A DNA stretch of 64,000 bases, taken from assembly GCF_027921745.1 (NCBI RefSeq), contig NC_079239.1:2197501-2261500 (forward strand). The letters run 5' to 3'. Source of the stretch: Schizosaccharomyces osmophilus (lineage: Eukaryota; Ascomycota; Schizosaccharomycetes; Schizosaccharomycetales; Schizosaccharomycetaceae). A program made the position numbers and the translations under genes. This document shows positions 46,601-55,687 of the stretch, in pieces (the first letter of the stretch is position 1; each line of letters begins with the position of its first letter). Under the pieces are notes generated by a model. The model saw nothing but the letters and a program-made list of their open reading frames with translations. It was not told the origin of the DNA and made no database searches.

Positions 46601-47145
46601 GTTTCGCTTCCGCTTATGAGCAGGCTGTTTACGACACAGACAGTGAGGAAGAGGAAGAAGATGTGGACGAAACTATGGAAGATGCTAACAATACGAGATT
46701 GGAGAAATCATATGTTAAAGAAGATGGTGAAGATGAACCATTGGATTTGCTGGATATAGAAGCTATCTCTAAAATTTCGTCCACTGATCCCTCGCAACAA
46801 AATAAGCGCAAACAAGTGGCTCCTAGTTCTTCGTTCAAATCGAATGAAGAAGGCCTTTTGCTGTTTGATGAGTCCGAATCGGAATCCGACGGTGACGAAG
46901 GGCTCATTGGTGCAAAAGAGCATGCTGAAGTCAATCGACAATATATGGAAGCAGTTTCTGGTGAGGCAAGTTTCCAGCGAGGATTAAACAATAAAGTCAA
47001 ATTTAGCAACAAGCGCGTCCGCGATGATTTTGATGAAGATATGGAGGATGCTGATGGCACAAATTCTTCGAAGAAATTGCAGCAAGCTAAAAAGACATCC
47101 TCGAAAAACCGCAGCAAAAAGCAGAAAAAGCCAAGGGGGCATTAA
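43645..47145 (+). CDS. rrp12: Ribosome biogenesis HEAT-repeat protein Rrp12
   Basis: 1166 aa, intronless. The start MNQVRGSLENDLLKLRS is chosen because it aligns with the Rrp12 N-terminus; the frame is open for 41 more codons upstream without family-like sequence. The body is HEAT repeats, for example SVNPFLIHYL-like blocks, ALLPGYCYLPVDL, then ARSAAFQLLMTIAASAV and DFTKIASSTLPSDFVKPLLP. The C-terminus carries acidic stretches (DSEEEEEDVDETMED) and a basic nuclear-localisation end KNRSKKQKKPRGH. Rrp12 exports both ribosomal subunits and supports pre-rRNA processing. Same strand as the next gene, rpl3, 560 bp away. Confidence 0.93.
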   Translation: MNQVRGSLENDLLKLRSLPSKGNINEFDILVSAIESTLQEQKTNPSPTAYLVALLSLIKEINDLNKGMRVQSFQLLEVIVKHVTPNVLQAKLPQIMSILVPIVSREESNKILFIHYLNVIERLLITQDYSSWIKGDSCKTAIYILLFFALSAAEKPRSRALQVLSKVLKSPPPGPVFEHPAMKYVTDEPLRLLEALSVARKSKTPAEIQRLNHGLLLVRTICLSAPWPSAYLTRLCNVCIQIVEQRSTQSIYLVFQIYEGLCKTFSDTTNFEGLRLALTTLQKLQPSEYDSQLLVPWLKAMNSAIESSNGLSKPEAVSDCVTRFSRVFTLLESDAVEVRLETANTLSTIVSCLDNSPGSLSVASQLCNQLCEALKSVHYRFAYPECFQIISRLCETIGKGSDPVLIPALGLIDYLRGAETFDGKVLADEVIGTFVRVLGPETVLDVLPLNLEMQTANAVGRAWLLPVLRDNIMFTNLSHFSNYFIPLSGSLYQKILDMEDLDSVPAKLYQTLVDQMWALLPGYCYLPVDLQQAFTNEFAGILVNVLYEQVSLRSTICNSLTLLIETNHKAANSVPLEAGIPVPLDTQEASNNLQFLGGIASNFLSVLLNVFSSTSSQFRYPILKCIQTWLSISPPDTVSSIYRKITDLLPNSLDELAGSYKISGDSNATPMAYSLMDLLVVLPSFLNQEYCPALFNYVQEFLNHRDAAIQKKGYKLLSAMLRTEFGRGYANLNMVNVFELLFSVSSRVISSTRKDRLVSLTELFKIQSDELNSVIPKVLPEAIIATKEVNERARSAAFQLLMTIAASAVQSNLFGDSTPVRVEKFLSVISAGLAGSSTHMISAAIIAISSVVLEYKEFLTQHFLLELMNTMNLFMTSANREIAKAAIDFTKIASSTLPSDFVKPLLPDLVPNLLSWSHESKGHFRAKVKHILEKMVRKFGFAAVEPYVPVADKKLISNIRKTQERKLRQRGQKREEKPATNMPRKSFASAYEQAVYDTDSEEEEEDVDETMEDANNTRLEKSYVKEDGEDEPLDLLDIEAISKISSTDPSQQNKRKQVAPSSSFKSNEEGLLLFDESESESDGDEGLIGAKEHAEVNRQYMEAVSGEASFQRGLNNKVKFSNKRVRDDFDEDMEDADGTNSSKKLQQAKKTSSKNRSKKQKKPRGH

Positions 47146-47705
47146 AGAGAAATACTTACATTTTGGTAATCATTGTATCTTATCCAATTGGTCTTTGCTT
47201 TAGACTACCATGGATTTGATTTGTTTATTCATACACTGGCAAAAATGTTTTATTTTCGGATACATTTGGGGTGGGTTTAATACGGTTTTTTGAATAAAGG
47301 AATATAAATTTTAATCAAAATTTAATAGAAAAAGGTTTTTCTTTAAGAATCATTGTCTTAGATTTACTTTTTAGTTATGACATGTATGTATCAATGAACA
47401 AAGCTGAAGTCTGAAGTGACCTGGTATGTGGCATCAATATGCCAACAGTCTATTGATCGCATTGGGCTTGTTCTAAGTTTGATAGAATTCATTTTCTGTT
47501 TTTACAATAATCAACTAGACGAACATATTGAATTTTTTACACATTTACAGATAATTTGGATAGGCCGTTGTGTTAGTGCTCGTTATCCATTTAGATAGCA
47601 CATGTGTGTTTCAGCACGGTACAAAAACCAGTCACAAATTTGTGTCCACAAATTTCTTATTGCGCAACACTGTCCTTTACAGAATATCCTCACCAAGGTA
47701 CCACC
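47146..47705. other. Intergenic: rrp12 3' flank and rpl3 promoter
   Basis: 560 bp; contains the HomolD box. A pyrimidine-containing leader immediately precedes the Kozak context ACCACCATG. Confidence 0.6.
47629..47636 (+). promoter_or_regulatory. HomolD box of rpl3
   Basis: CAGTCACA, the exact HomolD element that replaces TATA in fission-yeast ribosomal protein promoters, 70 nt before the start codon. I found no clear HomolE partner (CCCTACCCT-like) upstream. Confidence 0.85.
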
Positions 47706-48872
47706 ATGTCTCATTGTAAATACGAGCATCCTCGTCTCGGTTCCCTTGGCTTTTTGCCCCGTAAGCGTGCCTCCCGTGTTCGCGGTAAAGTGAAGGCTTT
47801 CCCTAAGGATGATTCTTCCAAGCCTGTTCACTTGACTGCTTTCCTTGGTTACAAGGCCGGTATGACTCACATTGTCCGTGATCTTGACCGTCCTGGCTCC
47901 AAGATGCACAAGCGTGAGATCCTTGAGGCTGTTACTGTTATCGAGACTCCTCCCATGGTGGTTGTTGGTGTCGTTGGTTATGTCGAGACTCCCCGTGGTC
48001 TCCGCTCTCTCACCACTGTCTGGGCTGAGCACTTGTCTGAAGAAGTCAAGCGCCGCTTTTACAAGAACTGGTTCAAGAGTAAGAAGAAGGCTTTCACCAA
48101 GTACGCCAAGAAGTACTCCGAGAACACTCAATCTCTTTCTCGTGAGCTCGAGCGTATCAAGAAGTACTGCTCCGTTGTCCGTGTCCTTGCCCACACTCAA
48201 ATCCGTAAGACCCCTCTTGCTCAAAAGAAGGCCCACCTTATGGAGGTTCAAATCAACGGTGGTTCCGTTTCCGACAAGGTTGAATGGGCCCGTGAGCACT
48301 TCGAAAAGACCGTCGACGTCAAGTCCACCTTTGAGCAAAACGAAATCGTCGATATCATTGGTGTCACTCGCGGTAAGGGTGCCGAAGGTACCACTGGCCG
48401 TTGGGGTACTAAGCACCTTCCTCGTAAGACTCACCGTGGTCTTCGTAAGGTTGCTTGTATCGGTGCTTGGCACCCTGCCAACGTCCAATGGACTGTTCCC
48501 CGTGCCGGTAACGCCGGTTACATGCACCGTACCCAATTGAACTCCAAGATCTACCGCGTTGGTGCTGGTGAAGACGGCAAGAACGCTTCTACTGACTTTG
48601 ATGCCACCGAGAAGCGTATCACTCCTATGGGTGGATTTGTTCGCTATGGTGCTGTAGACAACGACTACATCATGTTGAACGGTGCTACTCCCGGTCCCGT
48701 TAAGCGTATCATGACCATCCGTAAGTCTCTCATTACCCACACTTCTCGTAAGGCTTTGGAGGATGTTAACCTCAAATGGATTGACACTGCTTCCAAGTTT
48801 GGCCATGGACGTTTCCAGACCCCTGCCGAAGCCAGACAATTTATGGGTACCTTCAAGAAGGATATTGCTTAA
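47706..48872 (+). CDS. rpl302: 60S ribosomal protein uL3 (Rpl3)
   Basis: 388 aa, intronless, the full eukaryotic L3 length. Start [20 protein letters not shown], then [14 protein letters not shown]. The peptidyl-transferase-centre finger includes [18 protein letters not shown] and the basic loop with [15 protein letters not shown] and the tryptophan that reaches the A-site. The C-terminal end [20 protein letters not shown] is complete. Codon use is strongly biased (CGT, GGT, GTC, AAG, CTT), unlike its neighbours, as expected for a highly expressed gene. The symbol follows the syntenic S. pombe paralogue. Confidence 0.97.
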   Translation: MSHCKYEHPRLGSLGFLPRKRASRVRGKVKAFPKDDSSKPVHLTAFLGYKAGMTHIVRDLDRPGSKMHKREILEAVTVIETPPMVVVGVVGYVETPRGLRSLTTVWAEHLSEEVKRRFYKNWFKSKKKAFTKYAKKYSENTQSLSRELERIKKYCSVVRVLAHTQIRKTPLAQKKAHLMEVQINGGSVSDKVEWAREHFEKTVDVKSTFEQNEIVDIIGVTRGKGAEGTTGRWGTKHLPRKTHRGLRKVACIGAWHPANVQWTVPRAGNAGYMHRTQLNSKIYRVGAGEDGKNASTDFDATEKRITPMGGFVRYGAVDNDYIMLNGATPGPVKRIMTIRKSLITHTSRKALEDVNLKWIDTASKFGHGRFQTPAEARQFMGTFKKDIA

Positions 48873-49379
48873 AATATTTAGTCAATCAATTAATATTAGG
48901 TGTTTGTGTTTGAAGTTTTCTGCTGTCATAAATATGTATCTGTGTATAGTGTAAAAAAAGCTCTTGTGTTTCTTGTAATACAGGATCGGGGTTTTCTTCC
49001 GTTTTTTTCTTTAAAATATCTTAGAAATGGAATCACGCGCGCTTTTCTTTAAGGACTATATGTTAAGACGGCGTTTCCAAGATTTTGTCAATATGGTAAA
49101 TGAATTTATATGATTACTACTGGCTCGCTACTAATGAAATTAAATAGGCAGCTCAAAAAGGAGATTCTTGTTATTAGATATCGAAAATGGAACCTTGAAT
49201 TAAGTGTCACTAAAAGCAGTTCAAAAATTGAGAATGGTATCAAAAAGCTAAAACGGAGTTAAAGTAGGATAGCTGCGCTGACCAGAGAGAGAGTTCATGA
49301 AAGTTTAAGCAATGACACTAAACAAAAGCATGTTAGTGTACAGTCTATCCGACGCTTCCATAATCTCAAAGGAGGATTC
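48873..49379. other. Intergenic: rpl3 3' flank
   Basis: 507 bp between the end of rpl3 and the pheromone-gene remnant. No frame or RNA signal supported. Confidence 0.45.
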
Positions 49380-49512
49380 TACATACCACATCCCAGAAGG
49401 TTTGGGTTAGTACCGAGAAACAGCGCTGCTAGTGACAATAGGCTTGGAAGGAGCAATTGTTTATAAGGGAAGAAGAAGAAGAAGAGGCTGAGGTGTTGTT
49501 CATAGCGTCCAT
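49380..49512 (-). pseudogene. mfm1: Decayed M-factor mating pheromone precursor gene
   Basis: The minus-strand ATG at 49512 opens MDAMNNTSASSSSSSL, very like the S. pombe Mfm start MDSMANSVSSSS. One frame over, after the serine run, comes APSKPIVTSSAVSRY, then a stop, then PKPSGMW at 49406-49386. This parallels the [22 protein letters not shown] end of Mfm. The second residue of the mature peptide is TAA, one base from CAA (Gln), and the farnesylated CaaX cysteine is TGG (Trp). So it has a frame change, a stop and a lost prenyl site. Position and strand next to rpl3 match S. pombe mfm1 (recalled SPAPB8E5.05). I saw no Ste11 TR-box (TTCTTTGTT) upstream. Chance similarity cannot be excluded without alignment. 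Confidence 0.65.
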
Positions 49513-49995
49513 GTTGAAGAATAGGGAAGGAGCATAGCAGGAAGCAATGAAATGAATATTAGCCAAATTGAATTTCGGAGGGATGCTTCTAAAAGTCTGT
49601 ATCTGTATCTTTTTCTTGGAATGCTGATCTATTCGAACCCTGACTTTATTCATCTTTCTTCCTATTCTTCTTGAGTAGTAGGAATCTTGTTTCACTTGCT
49701 TGGTGCGTGCATAATCAAGAACCTCAAGCGATGAAGGAACGCCAAGAGTAGAAAAGGTGTTTTGCATCATAAAATAGAAGACGATAATTACTTTTTCAGG
49801 AACTCTTTTGCATTCTCCTACTGAATACTTTAGCTTATTTCCTATTTGTTTACTAACGATAGCGAGAGCGGAAGACAAGTCCGTCATTGGGGGACTTTGG
49901 ATGAACCTTGGATTCTGACATTTGCCAAGCATAATTCTTTCTGAAAAAGTGAAGACAACATCTTGTAATTCTGAGTGTCTTCTATCAGAAAGCAT
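49429..49995 (-). CDS. Open frame of 188 codons, unknown, overlapping the pheromone remnant
   Basis: An uninterrupted frame from the ATG at 49995 (MLSDRRHSELQDVVFTFSER) to a stop at 49429. A region near residues 60-100 looks protein-like: KYSVGECKRVPEKVIIVFYF, then STLGVPSSLEVLDYART. The frame stays open upstream to a possible acceptor (GACATAG) at about 50015, adding KTKIRELRQIN. The last 27 codons are the in-frame start of the M-factor remnant (MDAMNNTSASSSS). No family recognised. Such length is unlikely by chance in A/T-rich DNA, yet the coding claim rests on that alone. It is divergent from pkp1. Confidence 0.4.
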   Translation of the reverse strand: MLSDRRHSELQDVVFTFSERIMLGKCQNPRFIQSPPMTDLSSALAIVSKQIGNKLKYSVGECKRVPEKVIIVFYFMMQNTFSTLGVPSSLEVLDYARTKQVKQDSYYSRRIGRKMNKVRVRIDQHSKKKIQIQTFRSIPPKFNLANIHFIASCYAPSLFFNMDAMNNTSASSSSSSLINNCSFQAYCH

Positions 49996-50136
49996 ATTAA
50001 TTTGCCGTAATTCGCGGATTTTGGTTTTCTATGTCCCAATGAGGACCCATTGTTTACATTCGTTAAAGATAAATTGCAGTTGAAATCAACCCAACCGGAT
50101 TTAGAACTGTAGACAAATTTGAAAATTTGAACAATC

Positions 50137-51664
50137 ATGTCTGTTGTGGGAAAGTCATTACAAGAAAAGGTGAACTTATTGGCCCAATATCCCCAGACCG
50201 GTCTTTCTCTAAAGCAGCTTGTTTACTTTGGTATGTTTTATTGCATTGAACACAAGCTGGCCTTCACAAAAACTGCTTATAGTTATGGATGCTGCTTGCG
50301 TTTTCAGGTGTACTTGATGTGGAAAAAGTTGTTGCGTTTTTTTACTAACATAAACGGGGGGCTAAGTTCCTCCGTATAGGTCAGGATCAAAAACCTGGAA
50401 GACTTTTTCGCTCTGGCTTATTTTTGCGAGATGAGCTTCCAATTCGGCTTGCTCATCGCATACAGGATCTACAAAAACTGCCGCCATTACTCGGTGAAAT
50501 GAAACGAATTTCAGCAGTTAGAGCTGCTTATGCAAGATCTATGGAGGTATGCCATCGCGGTCCATTTCCATTTTGCTAATTGTCGCAGGAAATCATTGAT
50601 TTAAAGGGAATTGAATTACCAAAGTGTCTTCCTAAACACAAACGGTATCCAAAAGCCCCTAAATGGAGGGCCAGTTTTTTTCACAATTTTGTACAGCATA
50701 ATCCTTCTCTTTTGGACACTCATTTAGATTCGTCGAGAGGAAGGTATTTCAACATTGATTTTTCCAAACCGTGTACAGGCGAGGAATACGAATGGCCTGA
50801 GTCATTGCACAAATTCAACATTGATTTTAGTCGTTTGCTAGATACCATTCGAACACGCCATGACAATGTCGCCTCCGAACTTGCCCTAGACATTCAAGAA
50901 TATCGGCGCAAAACAAAGAAAATTGACCATAGCATTCAAGTATTTTTAGATCGTTTCTACATGTCCCGAATTGGCATTCGAATGCTCATAGGTCAATACA
51001 TCTCGCTGGTCTCTGAACCTCCAAGAGAAAACCGCGTGGGCATCATTAGTACTCGCGCTAATATTCTTCGGATTATTGAAGATGCCACAGAAAGTGCAAA
51101 GTTTATTTGTCGGCTCTCCTATTGTTTGTTTGAAGCACCACCCGTAGAAATCAACTGTGATCCTTCCCTCCATATGATGTACACAGAGTCTCATTTGAAT
51201 CATGCCGTTTTTGAGCTTTTAAAAAATAGCCTGCGTGCAACTGTCGAATACTATGGTGTCGATGCAGATTCGTATCCCCCAGTCAAAGTATTGGTTGTCA
51301 AAGGCGAAGAAGACATTACTATTCGCATTTCCGATCGGGGAGGCGGTTTTTCTAGGAAAGAGTCTTCAGTGGTTTGGTCTTACATGTATACAACAGCTCA
51401 TGAAACGCTAAGCGATGACTACACGGATACGATGACTGCTGCTTCTTCCCTTCCACCTATGGCTGTATGTTCACTGATGCTACTTGCTTGCAAATGACTT
51501 TACTAACCATTTTTCTATAGGGCTTTGGGTTTGGCCTACCTATCGCTCGTCTATATACTCGTTATTTTGGAGGCGACTTGAAGCTTGTGTCTATGGAAGG
51601 ATATGGCACCGATGCTTATATTCAGCTAAATCGACTTTGTGAAAGTGCAGAGCCATTACAGTAG
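50137..51664 (+). CDS. pkp1: Mitochondrial pyruvate dehydrogenase kinase family protein Pkp1
   Basis: GHKL-type kinase that inactivates the PDH E1 alpha subunit by phosphorylation. Exons 50137-50230, 50380-50546, 50589-51464 and 51521-51664; 426 aa. The first join gives [20 protein letters not shown] and [14 protein letters not shown], matching the PDK/BCDK N-terminal helices. The N-box is [14 protein letters not shown], the G1 box DRGGGFSR, and the G2/G3 region [20 protein letters not shown]. The ATP-lid is complete. Intron 1 (149 nt) contains a competing acceptor at 50307 that would keep the frame only as far as a TAA inside the true branch site TACTAAC. No strong presequence is visible. 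Confidence 0.93.
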
Positions 51665-51933
51665 TACGAAAATCATTGTTAACGACCCTCTTTGCAACCA
51701 TCATTTTAATCTTTTCTATGAAACGACCTATAAGCTGTCATGACTATTTTGCATTTTTGGTTTCTTCGTTCGAGTATAAATTATTTCTATATTTTATCCA
51801 AACTGAAAATATAAAAAAGGCTTATCATTAATTCTTATATTATAGGAAAAAAGTACCTTCTTACCGTGTAATTCAATATTTGATCAAGGATTTCCTTTAC
51901 CAATTTATAAACTCGTATTTCATCAATGTATGC

Positions 51934-52272
51934 TCATAACAGTCGATTTGCTTCGTCAAAAACCATTCCAGTAAGAGGTTCTGTCACATAATGCTTTCTC
52001 GGCTGAAGAGATACCAATGGAACCTCTGCTTTTTCAAGATCTAGTACTTGCTTTCTAAGGCCCGTAGACACATATTCCAATGTTTGATAGAAAGACTTTG
52101 CACTTTTATTGAATTCTTCAATGGATTCTTTTGTTTCGATTGCATCAATGCAATTACTGGCGTAAGAAAGAATATCCGGAATTTTCGACTCAATTTCTAA
52201 AATTTGATCAATTTTTTGGCTCTCATCAATTAGAGAATCTTCGCTGAACTGATCTTCTTCCATACTCGACAT
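51934..52272 (-). CDS. med11: Mediator complex subunit Med11
   Basis: 112 aa, intronless, the same size as recalled for S. pombe Med11. Start at MSSMEEDQFSEDSL; codons upstream stay open without an ATG. A two-helix region (KIDQILEIESKIPDILSYAS, then CIDAIE) pairs with Med22 in the Mediator head, followed by FNKSAKSFYQTLEYVSTGLR. The short C-terminal end KHYVTEPLTGMVFDEANRLL is unusual for the family but matches the fission-yeast type. Convergent with pkp1 by 270 bp. Confidence 0.85.
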   Translation of the reverse strand: MSSMEEDQFSEDSLIDESQKIDQILEIESKIPDILSYASNCIDAIETKESIEEFNKSAKSFYQTLEYVSTGLRKQVLDLEKAEVPLVSLQPRKHYVTEPLTGMVFDEANRLL

Positions 52273-52649
52273 TGTGGATGTTCTTGGGTTATTGGGAGGT
52301 TTCCAAACGTTCAAACCGTAAATTCAGTTTATAATTAGAATATGTTATAGCTGTATAAATTCATTGAATAGAAATACTAAGTTGGATAGATCAAAAGAAA
52401 AGAATGAATATGTTGATAGAAAATGCTGTGATATTACAAACTTGCATGCAGTCCGAAAAATCTTTAGATAAAGTTTGAATACCATGAGAAGAGTTAAATA
52501 AGTATATCATATTTAAATTCACATGACTGTATCATTATTTTAAAAGGAGCAAGGAATCCATTATGCAAGTTAAACAAATTCATAGCAAACAAAGTGGCGG
52601 TGCGTTTCCAAAAAGCCAAAAATATTTTCTTTGATATAAAGGACAAAAT
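52273..52649. other. Intergenic: med11 promoter, YggS gene 3' flank
   Basis: 377 bp. No supported feature. Confidence 0.5.
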
Positions 52650-53920
52650 TTAGTTGGAAGATACAACGGATTCAGGCTTCTCTTCGGGTCTGCTGCCAAA
52701 GATTGAGCTTCCTACACGCACAGAATCACTGCCGTATTTAATGGCCAACGGAAAGTCCGAACTCATGCCCATCGAGAGTTCGAGAGCAGAGTTGAGTTCC
52801 TTTTGAAGTTTGAGACGAAGGTCCGACAACAGCTGAAAGTCTGGATTTTGATCCTGTAGGTGTGAATGAGAAATCGATCCAATTGTCATCAAACCTTGAA
52901 GCCGAAGATATTCTAAACTTTGAACAATTTTACATAATTCTAAAGCTTCTGAAGGCATCACTCCAGCTTTGTTCGGTTCCCCGCTAGTATTTATTTGAAC
53001 ATAGACCCGTAAAGGTGTTTGAATGGCTTCACGGGCTTGGTTAACTAAGCGAGCCTTCTTCTCATTATCAATCGTTTCAATTGCATAAAGGTTTTTTACA
53101 GAGGCAATTTTCTTGCATTTTTGGCTTTGCATATTGCCGATGAAATGCCATTGTACATCTTTTGGCATCTAGCAAACGAATGTTAATCACGGATTCAGAG
53201 TGAGTAGAGCCTTTTATAATTTAGATGCCTTTCATTAACTTACCAAATCGGCCTTGGCTAAGAACTCTTGCATATAATTTTCGCCAAAATGCCGCTGCCC
53301 TGCTTCATAAGCTTCCATCAATTGTTCTACTGGATGAAACTTGCTAACAGCTACGAGATTAATCTGTCATTTAGTTAGTTTCTTCAAAAAAAAACAAGAG
53401 CACAATTGAGCAACCAATTCTCCTAGGTGAGTTGCCTTGATCATTCAATGCTTTGAATGATATGAATGAGAGCAGGGAAGCAAAAATGAAATAGGAAAGT
53501 CGCACAAAAGAAATAGCAAATTTCATGAATTAACGTGAGTTCCAATAAAGTAAGTCTTCTGGTTCTGTAGAGTATCAAATCGTTCATAAAGCATGAATGG
53601 AAGATCAGAGGTACATAAGAATATACGAAATGATATTTTTACTCCCGGATCCATCCAGTTTCTAAATGATATTTTCTCTACTTTCTTAGTCTTTAAGAAA
53701 TCTTAGAACCACGACCCTCTACAAACGGTTTTCATGTATCCGAACGACACAACAATTCCTGCTTCACGCATCCGACATGGCACTCCCAATTGTATAATAC
53801 TTTTCAGGAAGAGAAAAGAATTGAAAGCAATTCGCATATGCATACACTTACATTTCTTCCGTTTGCACACTGTTGAACTTGCGAACGGACCGATTCCAAA
53901 CAAGAACGGATAACAGACAT
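52650..53920 (-). CDS. YggS/PLPBP-type pyridoxal phosphate homeostasis protein
   Basis: Three exons 53920-53852, 53363-53244 and 53168-52650; 235 aa. Product starts [18 protein letters not shown] and joins to [20 protein letters not shown] with the PLP-binding lysine in AVSK. It continues with [24 protein letters not shown] and [11 protein letters not shown]; the phosphate-binding end [15 protein letters not shown] is intact. This family holds a TIM barrel without enzyme activity and keeps free PLP low. Intron 1 is 488 nt, very long for this genome; intron 2 is 75 nt. In S. pombe the gene is also between med11 and the UTR4-type gene. Confidence 0.94.
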
Positions 53921-54553
53921 TTTTTGAGCTGTGAGAATGAAAAAAAGCAATGTAATATATTTTTATAAATAAAATCGTTCTGATGAACAACAGACTTTCA
54001 ATGCGAACCCTTTCAGGAGAAACGTAGAGCGTGAAAGCTGGAGGTGAGTATATCATAGTAAATATATACTACAATTTGTTTCTTGTCAAGAAAACAGTAG
54101 GAGGAATGAAATGATTCTACGAGTATACAATTTCTGCTTTATATCTGGACTACTATTACGCATTCAGAACGGTTTGATGGTGATTTCAGTCGACACTTTT
54201 GAGAAGGGCTTTTTGGAGCTGACATTGTAGAAGGAAAGGCTTTGTGAGAATGCATTCATAGTAGTTGGTACTCAAATTTTTATTTTTCTCATTATTCTGT
54301 ATTCATTTCACTAGGAAATCATCAAGAAACAAATATGTAGCTATATGCATGACAAGCTTTCAAAAAGGAAACACTCTAGCGAGTATTTTGATTGAAAAGC
54401 ATTTACGCTTCTTTTGAATTCAAAAGTGAATCCAATCTTTTATCGTTTGTTCTCAAATTTCGGGTCAGTATGTTTGGTACATTCTTTATGAGACATTTCA
54501 GTATTGTGCTTATTTCATAACTAGACAAGGAACCTTCCTAGCAGGCCCAAAAA
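53921..54553. other. Intergenic: YggS gene promoter, UTR4-type 3' flank
   Basis: 633 bp, A/T-rich. No supported feature. Confidence 0.5.
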
Positions 54554-55319
54554 TCATTCAGTAAATAAACAGTCAAATGAATGATAAACGGGGATCCCAT
54601 CAGTTTCCGAAGCAGTTTCATTTCCCGGTCGAACAACCAAGCCGACGTGAAGCCCAATTTCTTGGGCAGCCTGTAACTCTACATAGATTAGCTTCTCAAA
54701 TGCAAAAGAAGATGATGAAGACGTAAATAGCATACCTTTAATATTGTCACTCAAAAACAACCATTCGCGAGCATCCGAGTCTCCAATGATCTTTTTATAA
54801 CTAGCGCTTTCCGTCTTTATTCCGGTACTCGTATCAAAGAAACCAGAAAAAAAAGGCAATATATCTCCAAACTCCGTATGGCTGAAATACAATTTTTGTG
54901 CAGGAATACTTCCACTGGAATAGATGTAGACTTTGGCTCCGGACCGCAAGGCACGCTCAATAGAAGGAATGACGTCCGGAAATAAGTGAGAAACAAGCTC
55001 ATTCTTTTTATAACCATCTTTCCAGATCTTGCCTTGCACATGTTTGAAATGACGCTCTTTGCTTCCTTCTGCATGCAGCTTCTGGATCTTGCTCAATGAA
55101 GACTCCGGCGAATCGCCTAAAGCTTGCAAATTTTCATCAGTTTTATAATGTTGTTCAATATATTCCTTGTAATGTTTCTCCGCGTAGGTAAACTACATCA
55201 ATCATTCAGTTAGTAAGTTTTGCTTTTCATGCACTTTAAACATCATTTACCAAGTCATTTTTAACGAAAGAAATACTTCCGACTGTTCCTTCAATGTCCA
55301 GCAACAAGTTTTTCGCCAT
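54554..55319 (-). CDS. utr4: Enolase-phosphatase E1 (UTR4), methionine salvage
   Basis: HAD phosphatase that dehydrates and dephosphorylates the diketo intermediate of the methylthioadenosine cycle. Exons 55319-55251, 55192-54736 and 54678-54554; 216 aa. HAD motif I is LLLDIEGTVGSISFV. The acid residues DIEGT are the family's variant of DxDxT. Motif II is YIYSSGSIPAQKL, the Lys is SYKKIIGD, and motif III FLSDNIKELQAAQEIG arises only after splicing of the last intron. That 57-nt intron (GTATGC...TAG) has no stop and a length divisible by three, so retention would insert 19 residues into motif III. Confidence 0.94.
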
Positions 55320-55687
55320 TTGAAGAAAATGTTAAATATGGGTAAAATGGAGTAACTGAACTATGACACTTCTAACCCCATCTGGTCTCGAATCCATTGT
55401 AGTCTATGAACACTTATCAATTGCATAGAAATTTATAGACAACATTAACCAGTAATATAAATTTTTTAATAAAGCTTCATTTGGCAGGTATCTAAAATTC
55501 TTCCCAAGAATGGAGAATATAGCTTTGTAGTTGCTCATTATCAATACAAACATAAATCTAATTTTACATAAAGTTACTAACTCTCTAGAGGGAGGGCTTT
55601 TTAGACTAACTGGTCGACTGGGTTGAGAGTATTCAGTAACAGGGGATGGTCGCAAACATTCGATTGTAAACAAGCATATTTTCAAAC
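55320..55687. other. Intergenic: utr4 promoter, bcs1 3' flank
   Basis: 368 bp. Nothing supported. Confidence 0.5.

Noticed and set aside
46629-47117. 162-codon minus frame at the end of rrp12
   Set aside because: Antisense of acidic repeats (GAA/GAT), giving Ser/Phe runs only.
47583-48839. 418-codon antisense frame opposite rpl3
   Set aside because: Mirror of the strong codon bias of rpl3; its translation is Thr/Val/Leu-rich and has no domain.
50308-50346. Extra coding exon of pkp1 ([12 protein letters not shown])
   Set aside because: Runs into TAA of the TACTAAC branch site and is not needed for the kinase alignment; part of intron 1.
54667-54735. Enolase-phosphatase read without its last intron
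   Set aside because: Inserts 19 residues inside the conserved HAD motif III; spliced form matches the family length of 216 aa.
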